Below are positions 1 through 5,092 of a DNA stretch of 5,092 nt, piece after piece; positions within the stretch are counted from its first letter, which is position 1; each line of letters begins with the position of its first letter. Where the stretch lies: assembly GCA_013203855.1 (NCBI GenBank), contig JABMPG010000336.1, forward strand, positions 1 through 5,092, given 5' to 3'. Position numbers and translations under genes: made by a program. The notes beneath the pieces are model-generated. The model was not told where the DNA came from. It did not search any database and saw only the letters and a list, made by a program, of their open reading frames with translations. Source of the stretch: a bacterium. GTDB lineage: Bacteria; Sumerlaeota; Sumerlaeia; UBA8349.

Positions 1-1
1 C

Positions 2-397
2 CCGGAAGTGAGCGGCAAGGTCGCCATCGAATTCGACATTCGGTGCGACGAGAAAAACAAGCACCTGCTCGGCTTCTATACGGAAAAGGACGGGGATTTC
101 CGCCGGTCGGTGCACACGGTGGTTCAGTCCGTCGATCCGAACAGTCCGGCCCATCTGCGAGTTTTCACACGGCCCACACCCTATGAACTGAAGTCGTGGC
201 GGCACGTCAAGTATATCGTGGATCTGGACGAAGGGCTGGTGGACGGATACGTGGACGGGCAGCTGGTTGCGGAAGGTGTCCGGATGGGCACCAAGACCGA
301 CAGCCTGAACACGTTCTCGATTCGGGACAACAGCGAGTCGACCGGCACCCTCTACATCAATAACCTGCAAGTGAACACGGCGGAAGAGGAAGTATAG
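2..397 (+). CDS. LamG/concanavalin A-like beta-sandwich protein, C-terminal part (5' truncated)
   Basis: The reading frame is open from the window edge, so this is most likely the C-terminal domain of a longer protein. An in-frame GTG at position 8 has no visible ribosome binding site and would cut into the first strand. The roughly 130 residues alternate hydrophobic and polar residues as in beta-strands. The stretch from about nt 182 to 268 has the LamG-type pattern: a Trp in a strand (SWRHVKYIVD), a turn, then a strand ending in YVDGQLV. A closing strand (TLYINNLQV) precedes a short acidic tail. Domains of this fold usually bind carbohydrate or act as adhesion or accessory modules on secreted proteins. 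No catalytic residues can be assigned and the N-terminus, including any signal peptide, is outside the window. The stop lies 20 bases before the helicase start, so the two are probably co-transcribed. Fold call fairly sure; function unknown. Confidence 0.7.
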   Translation, partial: PEVSGKVAIEFDIRCDEKNKHLLGFYTEKDGDFRRSVHTVVQSVDPNSPAHLRVFTRPTPYELKSWRHVKYIVDLDEGLVDGYVDGQLVAEGVRMGTKTDSLNTFSIRDNSESTGTLYINNLQVNTAEEEV

Positions 398-417
398 AAA
401 GCGCGGACAGCGCCGGC

Positions 418-3159
418 ATGGCCTTTCCCGTCGAGCAACTGATCGCCTTGGGACTGTCGCGTCAAGTCGTTGAGGCGTGGCGGGCCCGGGGCGTTTCCCA
501 TTTGCTACCCCTGCAGGAGAAGGCGATCGCGGAGCACGGGTTTCTCCACGGCCGGCCCCTACTGGTCGTCGCGCCCACCTCTTCCGGCAAGACCTTCGTC
601 GCCGAAATCGCAGCTCTCAAGCACCTCGAACAGAACAAGCGCGTCATCTATCTGGCTCCGACCAAGGCGTTGGCGGAGGAGAAATACCGGGCGTTCAGCG
701 ACCTGTACGGCCATCTGGGCTACCGGGTGGTCGTGGCGACACGCGAGAGGCCCGACTCGGATCGAACGGTTCTGGAAGGGCGATACGACCTTCTCGTGGC
801 AGTGTACGAGAAAATGAAGGCTTTTCTGGTGGCCCGGCCCGAGATGCTGGCGTCTGTTGCGCTGGTTGTGGCCGACGAAATCCAAACCCTCGGCGATCCC
901 GGACGGGGCGGCACGGTCGACCTGCTCCTGACCAAGATTTGCCAGGCGCCCTATGGCACACAGTTGATCGGCCTGTCCGCCGTTCTCGGGGACGATGCGC
1001 AGCGTCTGGCCACCTGGCTCGGGTGCGACCTGCTGATCCATCGCGGCCGACCGGTGGAACTCCGGGAGGGCATCTTCGACCTGTCCACGGGAAAGTTCGT
1101 CTATCGCGAGGTGAACTCCCGCGAGCGCGGCGAGGAGAATCTCGACCCGACGGAGGCCTCCATCGGCGACGCCGGGGAAGAGAACGAGCCGGCTGACTTT
1201 CGGCGAGAGGCGATCCTGCGGCTGGCGCAGGTGCTCGCGGTTGAGAAGGGCGAACAGGTTCTCATCTTCGTCCCGACCCGCTATATTTCCCGCAATTGGG
1301 CCCATCATCTGGCCTCGCAGGCCCATCTACCGGCCGCGCGCGACGCGCTGTGCGCCCTGGCGCGCTATGAAGAAACCTTTTCCCGCGAACTCCTGGAGGA
1401 AACCCTTCGAGAGGGGATCGCCTTCCATAACGCCGACCTGTCCTGGGACCTCCGGGACCTCATCGAGCACTACTTCAACGACGGCGCGATCCGGGTTCTG
1501 GTTTCCACTTCAACACTTGGCCAGGGAGTGAACCTGACGGGGCGAAACGTGCTGCACGTGCCCGCCATGGTCACAACTGATCAGTGGACGGGCAGACAGG
1601 CAATGACGGCCCTGAGCCGGGCGCGTTTTCACAACCAGGGAGGGCGCAGTGGGCGTTTCCGCCAGTCCGACGGTTTCGGGCGATCCATGCTCGTGGCGCG
1701 GAACCGATCAGAAGGGGAGCGGCTTCTCCGCGATTACGTGGAAGGAGATATCGAGAATCTCACGCCCCAGATCGCTCCGGAGAACCTGGATATCTACATT
1801 CTGGACCTCCTCGCCTCAAAGATAGGGCGGACAGCGGAAGACCTGGTCGCGTTTTTCCACCAAACGTACTCAGGACGCACGCTCTGGCCCGCCGACGCCG
1901 CCCCAGTGGCCCGACAAGTGGATCGCGCCATCGGCGAACTCGAAAATCGGAAACTGGCGAGCCGGGATCCGCAGGGACGGCTTCAGGCGACGGGGCTGGG
2001 CGAAATCGCGGCGGGAACGGGGCTCTGTCCATCGACGATCGACGTGATCGCGCTCTGGCTGCGAGAAGGTCCGAAAGTCGTGACACAAGATCCCACAGAA
2101 GCTCTCGTCGCCGTCGCCATGACGGACGACGCGCGAGAGTTTCCCCTCGGAGGCGGGCTACCGGGATCGGCTCCGTGGGTCGATTCGCTGCGGGAGAGGC
2201 TTCTGCATCGAGCCGAAGGCGTGGCGCCTTCGATCGAGTCGGCGCTTTGTCCGCCCGGCGGCTTCACGCGGGAGCACAGTCAGGACCTGCGCAAGGTCGC
2301 GATTCTCGAGGAATGGATCGGCCCGGAGGAAACACGGGCAATCGAGGAACGACATCAGGTATTCAGCGGAACGGCGGCGAACCTCGCGTCGCACTTCGCG
2401 TGGTTGGTTCAGGGCGCCGCAGCCATGGCCCGATCTCTTCTGATTGACGCGAGATGCGTGCAGGCCCTGGAAACGCTCGGGAAACGGCTGGTTCTGGGCT
2501 GCGGGGCCGAGGGAGTCGCGTTTATCCCCCTGCGCGTGCAGGGGCTTTCCCGCGCATACATTCAGGTTCTGATCCGGGAGGGATACACGACACTCCGATC
2601 CCTGGCGGAAGCGGACCGGGATACACTAGACCGGCTGATCCCGCCTCGCGTGGCAGAGGAACTCGTCGTGGAGGCCGCTCGGCGGCTGAACCCGGTGGCG
2701 CCCCGAAGCCCGGAGAAGTTGGATGAGAGCATCGCGCATCTTTCCTTGCCGGAAGAGACGGCCGGCTCTCCGAATTCTGAAACGACGGCGGACGCCGCGC
2801 CCGAGGTCCCGCACCAGGAGGAATCGACAGTGTCGGTCCTTCTCGAAGTCGATTTGCGCGGGACCGGCGCGGCCCGTTTTCAGGGACAGGAATTGGATCT
2901 GCCGCCCCTCCCCTTCAAACTACTCGCTCTGCTGGCAAGGCGGTTAGGAACCGGCGCGAGTTATACAGAGATCTCGACGGAATTGTGGCCCGACTGCCAG
3001 GTGGAGAATCAGCAGATCGGCGCGCACCGCCGCCGGATCATCCAATCCCTGGGCCGGTTCGTCTCAGCGGAAAAGGCGAGGACCATGATTCCCGTGAAAG
3101 CGGGCAGGGGGATGAGTCTGAGTTTGGAGGCGGGGGAAGTGAGGGTTGTCGGCGGATAA
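418..3159 (+). CDS. Hel308/Ski2-like superfamily 2 DNA helicase with a C-terminal OmpR-type winged helix
   Basis: This is an ATP-dependent SF2 helicase of 913 residues, probably acting on DNA in repair or fork processing. Visible motifs are: Q-like region PLQEKAI (31-37); motif I APTSSGKT (52-59); Ia APTKALAEEK (80-89); II DEIQ (153-156); III LSAV (186-189) followed by a Hel308-like RPVELREGIF (211-220); IV VLIFVPTR (281-288); the Ski2-type GIAFHNADL (333-341); V STSTLGQGVNL (363-373); and VI QGGRSGR (407-413). Residues about 453-550 look like the Hel308 winged helix, 620-700 like the ratchet helices (KVAILEEWI onward), and 703-757 like the helix-hairpin-helix. An acidic linker (758-805) leads to an OmpR/PhoB-like winged helix (806-905). 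Archaeal Hel308 proteins are about 700 residues and normally end after the helix-hairpin-helix. The ATG is the only usable start after an in-frame stop at 361, and the Q-like motif needs it, though no clear Shine-Dalgarno precedes it. HamB of Hachiman defence is an alternative helicase relative, but the upstream partner does not resemble HamA. Confidence 0.9.
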   Translation: MAFPVEQLIALGLSRQVVEAWRARGVSHLLPLQEKAIAEHGFLHGRPLLVVAPTSSGKTFVAEIAALKHLEQNKRVIYLAPTKALAEEKYRAFSDLYGHLGYRVVVATRERPDSDRTVLEGRYDLLVAVYEKMKAFLVARPEMLASVALVVADEIQTLGDPGRGGTVDLLLTKICQAPYGTQLIGLSAVLGDDAQRLATWLGCDLLIHRGRPVELREGIFDLSTGKFVYREVNSRERGEENLDPTEASIGDAGEENEPADFRREAILRLAQVLAVEKGEQVLIFVPTRYISRNWAHHLASQAHLPAARDALCALARYEETFSRELLEETLREGIAFHNADLSWDLRDLIEHYFNDGAIRVLVSTSTLGQGVNLTGRNVLHVPAMVTTDQWTGRQAMTALSRARFHNQGGRSGRFRQSDGFGRSMLVARNRSEGERLLRDYVEGDIENLTPQIAPENLDIYILDLLASKIGRTAEDLVAFFHQTYSGRTLWPADAAPVARQVDRAIGELENRKLASRDPQGRLQATGLGEIAAGTGLCPSTIDVIALWLREGPKVVTQDPTEALVAVAMTDDAREFPLGGGLPGSAPWVDSLRERLLHRAEGVAPSIESALCPPGGFTREHSQDLRKVAILEEWIGPEETRAIEERHQVFSGTAANLASHFAWLVQGAAAMARSLLIDARCVQALETLGKRLVLGCGAEGVAFIPLRVQGLSRAYIQVLIREGYTTLRSLAEADRDTLDRLIPPRVAEELVVEAARRLNPVAPRSPEKLDESIAHLSLPEETAGSPNSETTADAAPEVPHQEESTVSVLLEVDLRGTGAARFQGQELDLPPLPFKLLALLARRLGTGASYTEISTELWPDCQVENQQIGAHRRRIIQSLGRFVSAEKARTMIPVKAGRGMSLSLEAGEVRVVGG
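2833..3132 (+). other. OmpR/PhoB-type winged-helix DNA-binding domain fused to the helicase C-terminus
   Basis: Residues 806-905 of the helicase follow the layout of the transcriptional regulator C-terminal (Trans_reg_C) domain. An N-terminal beta region with FQGQELDLPPLPFKLLALLA (821-840) matches the usual G-x-x-hxLT-x-x-EF-x-LLxxL pattern. It is followed by SYTEISTELWPD (848-859), corresponding to the positioning helix and conserved Trp. VENQQIGAHRRRIIQSL (862-878) corresponds to the recognition helix, with a basic HRRR cluster at 870-873. The final hairpin is MIPVKAGRGMSLSL (890-903), matching the TVRGxGY wing. In response regulators this domain binds promoter DNA. Here no receiver domain is attached, so a role in targeting the helicase to DNA or in protein contact is inference. 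Confidence 0.75.
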
Positions 3160-3179
3160 GAGTTCGCCAACGCCGCGGA

Positions 3180-3196
3180 TGTCAATTAACTTGACA
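3180..3196. promoter_or_regulatory. Perfect 6-bp inverted repeat overlapping the -35 box, candidate operator
   Basis: TGTCAA (3180-3185) and TTGACA (3191-3196) are exact reverse complements separated by five bases (TTAAC). The right arm is the -35 hexamer of the promoter that follows, so a dimeric protein bound here would block RNA polymerase. The symmetry and overlap are seen directly. The operator role and the identity of any regulator are inferred, and a symmetry of this size can arise by chance around a TTGACA box. Confidence 0.4.
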
Positions 3197-3218
3197 CATA
3201 CCGCAATAGACGTATGGT
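3191..3218 (+). promoter_or_regulatory. Sigma70-type promoter for the downstream operon
   Basis: The -35 box TTGACA (3191-3196) matches the consensus at all six positions. After a 16-bp spacer, TATGGT (3213-3218) matches the -10 consensus at four of six. The site lies in the only sizeable gap between genes and points at the small gene starting at 3271. Transcription would start near 3225 and give a leader of about 45 bases. The -10 box covers an in-frame ATG at 3214, which argues against translation starting there. Confidence 0.65.
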
Positions 3219-3255
3219 AGCAAAAGCGCTTCTGCGCGGATGGAGTACCGAAACT

Positions 3256-3261
3256 GGAGGA
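3256..3261 (+). promoter_or_regulatory. Ribosome binding site that fixes the start of the small exported protein
   Basis: GGAGGA is a near-perfect Shine-Dalgarno sequence with nine bases before the ATG at 3271. The in-frame ATG at 3262 abuts it directly and is too close to be used, and the ATG at 3214 lies inside the -10 box. The site therefore selects 3271. Confidence 0.75.
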
Positions 3262-3270
3262 ATGATTGCC

Positions 3271-3567
3271 ATGGCCGATCGCGTAATTCGGGTATTTCTG
3301 GGTGCCATTGCCGTGTTGCTCGCGGCCCTTGTCTTGCAGAATTTGTTGAACTCACCCCAGGACGCACAGGCGGGGTACACGTTCCCGGGATCTTCCAAGA
3401 CTTACGATGTGAAACTGATTTCAGAGATCACGGTGCCGGACAAAATCGAATCGGTGGTGCCGCTGGGGAGCAATGAAGAATACACAGCGGCGACCTTCGC
3501 GGTTCAGACTGACAAGAAGGTCTACGTTTACCACTGCAATTACTTTCCGCAAGGGAACGGCAACTGA
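3271..3567 (+). CDS. Small exported or membrane-anchored protein of unknown function
   Basis: A 98-residue protein that I do not recognise. After a short N-terminus with one net basic patch (MADRVIR), residues about 7-26 form a hydrophobic helix (FLGAIAVLLAALVLQNLL), followed by a polar stretch and AQA-G at 32-35. This could be a signal peptidase I site, giving a mature protein of about 64 residues, or the helix could stay as an N-terminal anchor. The remainder is beta-rich with two likely strand regions, TYDVKLISEITV (44-55) and KKVYVYHCNYF (82-92), and one Cys at 89. It is extracytoplasmic under either reading. Start ATG 3271 is chosen for its GGAGGA site. It heads the operon just downstream of a strong promoter, and the GNAT gene begins 26 bases after its stop. 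Expression as a real protein is likely; function is open. Confidence 0.7.
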   Translation: MADRVIRVFLGAIAVLLAALVLQNLLNSPQDAQAGYTFPGSSKTYDVKLISEITVPDKIESVVPLGSNEEYTAATFAVQTDKKVYVYHCNYFPQGNGN

Positions 3568-3593
3568 TTTCGCGATCCGAAAGAGGGGCGCCC

Positions 3594-4070
3594 GTGCGAA
3601 TTCGCCGCGCCAGAGGAGAGGATATCTCCCGGCTGGTCGACCTGTGGCTGGCCATGATGGGCGAGCACGAAGCATTCGAGCTGCGCCTGGAGGTGACCGA
3701 CGTGGCGGGACCCGCATACCAGAACTACCTCCTCCTTCACCTGCGAGGAGTGCGTTCGCGTTTGCTCGTGGCCGAAGAGGAAGGCCGAATCATCGGCTTC
3801 TCCTGCGCGTACATCTCGCAGAATCTTCCCATGTTTGCTCCAGCCGTTTTTGGATACATTTCCGATATCTACGTTCTACCGGAATGGCAAGGGCAGGGCG
3901 TCGGCAAGGGGCTGATGCGGGAGACGACCGAGTATTTCCGTTCTCTGGGAGTGGAAACCGTTCAACTTCAGGTCTATGAACACAACGAGAAGGGCAAGGC
4001 TTTCTGGAAATCCTTGGGATTTGAGCCGTTTTTCCAGAGGATGTGGCTGAACCTGGAAGAAAAGGAGTGA
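3594..4070 (+). CDS. GNAT-family N-acetyltransferase
   Basis: A 158-residue protein of typical single-domain GNAT length, which would transfer the acetyl group of acetyl-CoA to an amine. The N-terminus MRIRRARGEDISRLVDLW is the usual first strand and helix. LLVAEEEGRIIGFS (57-70) gives the central strands. YISDIYVLPEWQGQGVGKGL (88-107) is motif A, with the acetyl-CoA pyrophosphate loop Q99-G-Q-G102-V-G104. VQLQVYEHNEKGKAFWKSLGFEP (123-145) is motif B with the conserved Asn131 and the family's common GF ending. The GTG start has AGAGGGG (3582-3588) five bases upstream. Nothing identifies the substrate: it may be a small molecule, a peptide or a protein N-terminus. The stop lies three bases before the alkyltransferase start, and that gene's ribosome binding site lies within this gene's last codons, which suggests translational coupling. 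Confidence 0.9.
   Translation: MRIRRARGEDISRLVDLWLAMMGEHEAFELRLEVTDVAGPAYQNYLLLHLRGVRSRLLVAEEEGRIIGFSCAYISQNLPMFAPAVFGYISDIYVLPEWQGQGVGKGLMRETTEYFRSLGVETVQLQVYEHNEKGKAFWKSLGFEPFFQRMWLNLEEKE
4062..4067 (+). promoter_or_regulatory. Ribosome binding site for the alkyltransferase, inside the end of the GNAT gene
   Basis: AAGGAG, six bases before the GTG at 4074, is an ideal Shine-Dalgarno sequence. It sits in the last codons of the acetyltransferase gene, so ribosomes finishing that gene end on top of it. This supports GTG 4074 as the start and coupled translation of the two genes. Confidence 0.75.
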
Positions 4071-4073
4071 TCG

Positions 4074-4625
4074 GTGAAGAACCGTCTGTTTCGACCGTTG
4101 CATATCTTCCCTTTCAAGACAGGTTGGGGATGGGCCGCCTGTGCCGTGACGGAAGAAGGGGCGCGTTCTCTGATACTGCCTCGCAAACGCAAGGGGGACG
4201 CGCTTCTCCTGCTCGAACAGGAGATCGAGAAGAGTATGCCCGCGTACGAGTGCGTCGGGATCAAAGGCCTGCCAGGTAGTCTGTCCGCCCGGCGCGAACA
4301 AGCGATCGACGAAGTCTGCCGGTTCGTCAATGGGAATCTGCGGGAGTTTTCTATCGAACCCGACTGGGAAGGCAGAACCGATTTTCAGAAGGCCGTCTGG
4401 AGTGCCGCGCGGCGGATACCCTACGGCGAGACGCGCACCTATGGAGAACTCGCGGCGGAAGTAAGGTGTCCATTGGGTTTCCGAGCGATCGGCCAGTGCA
4501 TGGCGCGCAATCCCCTCCCGCTGATCGTCCCGTGCCATCGCGTCATCGCGGCGGGGGGAAGCCCCGGCGGCTTCTCCAGCGGACTCGATATGAAAACCCG
4601 CCTGCTCAAACTCGAATGTTCCTGA
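4074..4625 (+). CDS. ogt: Methylated-DNA--protein-cysteine S-methyltransferase (O6-alkylguanine-DNA alkyltransferase)
   Basis: This 183-residue DNA-repair protein removes alkyl groups from O6 of guanine by irreversible transfer to its own cysteine. The diagnostic active site PCHRV is at 153-157, with acceptor Cys154 and His155. TDFQKAVWSAARRIPYGETRTYGELA (102-127) contains the conserved strand-helix and the Tyr123 that corresponds to the phosphate-rotating Tyr. FRAIGQCMARNPLPLIVPCHRV carries Arg137, the likely arginine finger, and Asn146, the helix-turn-helix/active-site hinge. GGFSSGLDMKTRLLKLE (165-181) is the usual C-terminal signature. Residues 1-95 form the N-terminal RNase H-like domain of the Ogt family, and length is normal for Ogt (about 170-190). 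There is no Ada-type metal-binding or AraC domain, so this is not the Ada regulator. The GTG start is set by AAGGAG six bases upstream. All catalytic residues are present. Confidence 0.93.
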   Translation: MKNRLFRPLHIFPFKTGWGWAACAVTEEGARSLILPRKRKGDALLLLEQEIEKSMPAYECVGIKGLPGSLSARREQAIDEVCRFVNGNLREFSIEPDWEGRTDFQKAVWSAARRIPYGETRTYGELAAEVRCPLGFRAIGQCMARNPLPLIVPCHRVIAAGGSPGGFSSGLDMKTRLLKLECS

Positions 4626-4633
4626 TCTTCTGC

Positions 4634-4639
4634 GGAGAG
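4634..4639 (+). promoter_or_regulatory. Ribosome binding site that supports a TTG start for the glycosyltransferase
   Basis: GGAGAG lies seven bases before the TTG at 4647. There is no ATG or GTG in this frame between the preceding stop at 4623 and the TTG. The next ATG, at 4683, has no comparable site and would remove the first beta-strand of the glycosyltransferase fold. Confidence 0.6.
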
Positions 4640-4646
4640 TTGTCCG

Positions 4647-5092
4647 TTGCAGCCAATTCGCGTCGCCCACGTCATCAATTCCATGGAAGTCGGTGGCGCG
4701 CAGACACAAGTGGCCAATCTGTTCCGGGCGGTCGATCGGAAACAGTTTGACCTGAGACTGATCTGCCTGGCCGAAAAAGGCGCCATTGGAGAGCAGCTGG
4801 AGTCGGAGGGCTTCCCGGTAGTGTCACTGGGGAAGCGCACCCGTATTCAAGTAAAGATGCTGCGCCGTCTGGTCGAAATCCTGCGCCAATGGCGCCCCGA
4901 CATTGTCCATACCACGGTGTTCACGGCCAACCTGTGGGGCCGCTTCGCGGCGATTCTGTCAGGGACGCCAGTCCTGATCTCCCATGAGCAGAGCACAGTG
5001 TCCCTGGAGAAATGGCACCGGCGAATGCTCGACCGGACTCTTTCCTGGAAAACGGATCGGATTCTCGCCGTGTCGCAGAACCTGCGACGCAG
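4647..5092 (+). CDS. GT4-family glycosyltransferase, N-terminal domain (3' truncated)
   Basis: The frame is open to the window edge and gives 148 complete codons. The start IRVAHVINSMEVGGAQTQVANL (4-25) is the classic first strand and glycine-rich loop of GT-B fold, GT4-family enzymes. This loop takes part in substrate binding. WRPDIVHTTVFTANLWGRFAA (82-102) is the conserved strand with the His and acceptor-side helix, followed by TPVLISHEQS (107-116) and, at the edge, TDRILAVSQNLR (136-147), which normally leads to the inter-domain hinge. The C-terminal nucleotide-sugar domain, with its E-x7-E motif, lies beyond the window. Such enzymes add a sugar from a nucleotide donor to polysaccharide, lipopolysaccharide or lipid acceptors at the inner face of the membrane; the sugar and acceptor cannot be told. 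TTG 4647 is chosen over ATG 4683 because the first strand requires it. It follows the alkyltransferase by 21 bases. Confidence 0.88.
   Translation, partial: MQPIRVAHVINSMEVGGAQTQVANLFRAVDRKQFDLRLICLAEKGAIGEQLESEGFPVVSLGKRTRIQVKMLRRLVEILRQWRPDIVHTTVFTANLWGRFAAILSGTPVLISHEQSTVSLEKWHRRMLDRTLSWKTDRILAVSQNLRR

Noticed and set aside
559..1326. A 255-codon open frame on the minus strand inside the helicase gene
   Set aside because: It lies wholly opposite a gene with clear helicase motifs, shows no recognisable domain, and is the kind of long antisense frame expected in GC-rich coding DNA.
1..3159. Hachiman defence system (HamA nuclease plus HamB helicase)
   Set aside because: The helicase is of a related broad type, but the visible end of the upstream gene is a LamG-like beta-sandwich and not the DUF1837 nuclease domain of HamA. 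The winged-helix tail is also unexpected for HamB.
3143..3172. Possible terminator after the helicase gene (GGCG pairing with CGCC across the stop codon)
   Set aside because: The stem is short and interrupted and is not followed by a T-run, so no intrinsic terminator can be supported.
3226..3237. GCGC-TTCT-GCGC hairpin at the 5' end of the predicted transcript
   Set aside because: The stem is only four base pairs and such short repeats are common in GC-rich DNA. It has no run of T, so it is not a terminator, and no riboswitch-like structure surrounds it.
3214..3270. A longer form of the small exported protein starting at ATG 3214
   Set aside because: That ATG lies within the likely -10 box, has no ribosome binding site, and would put a polar extension ahead of an otherwise normal signal or anchor segment.
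3876..4709. A 277-codon open frame on the minus strand opposite the GNAT and alkyltransferase genes
   Set aside because: It spans two well-supported genes on the other strand, has no recognisable motif, and has a composition typical of a shadow frame.
1..5092. CRISPR arrays, tRNA or rRNA genes, insertion sequences
   Set aside because: No regularly spaced direct repeats, no cloverleaf or rRNA-like stretch and no transposase or flanking terminal inverted repeats were seen. The only inverted repeat of note is the one at the promoter.

Overview
The window is GC-rich bacterial DNA (about 60% GC by eye), with all recognisable genes on the + strand. It carries five protein genes plus the start of a sixth; the first and last run off the window. 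A firm taxonomic call is not possible. High GC, a LamG-like protein and a Hel308-type helicase in a bacterial operon layout would fit an environmental lineage such as the Planctomycetes-type or related candidate phyla, but that is only an impression.

Region 1 (1-3159) holds the end of a gene for a concanavalin A/LamG-like beta-sandwich protein. Twenty bases later comes a 913-residue superfamily 2 helicase. Its core resembles the Hel308/Ski2-like DNA helicases from the N-terminal Q-like motif through RecA1, RecA2, winged helix, ratchet and helix-hairpin-helix regions. After an acidic linker it ends in an extra domain resembling the OmpR/PhoB-type winged-helix DNA-binding domain. This fusion is the most unusual item in the window. 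The helicase also has DEIQ in place of DEIH in motif II and SAV in place of SAT in motif III.

Region 2 (3160-3270) is the only real intergenic gap. It contains a sigma70-like promoter with a perfect TTGACA -35 box. That box is also the right arm of a perfect 6-bp inverted repeat (TGTCAA-N5-TTGACA), so the promoter may be under operator control.

Region 3 (3271-5092) looks like one operon driven from that promoter. It encodes a 98-residue exported or membrane-anchored protein of unknown function, a GNAT N-acetyltransferase, an O6-alkylguanine-DNA alkyltransferase (Ogt/MGMT type) and the N-terminal domain of a GT4-family glycosyltransferase. Gaps are 26, 3 and 21 bases and each gene has its own Shine-Dalgarno sequence. 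The helicase and alkyltransferase give the neighbourhood a DNA-repair flavour. The exported protein and glycosyltransferase point to the cell envelope, so a single shared pathway is not evident.
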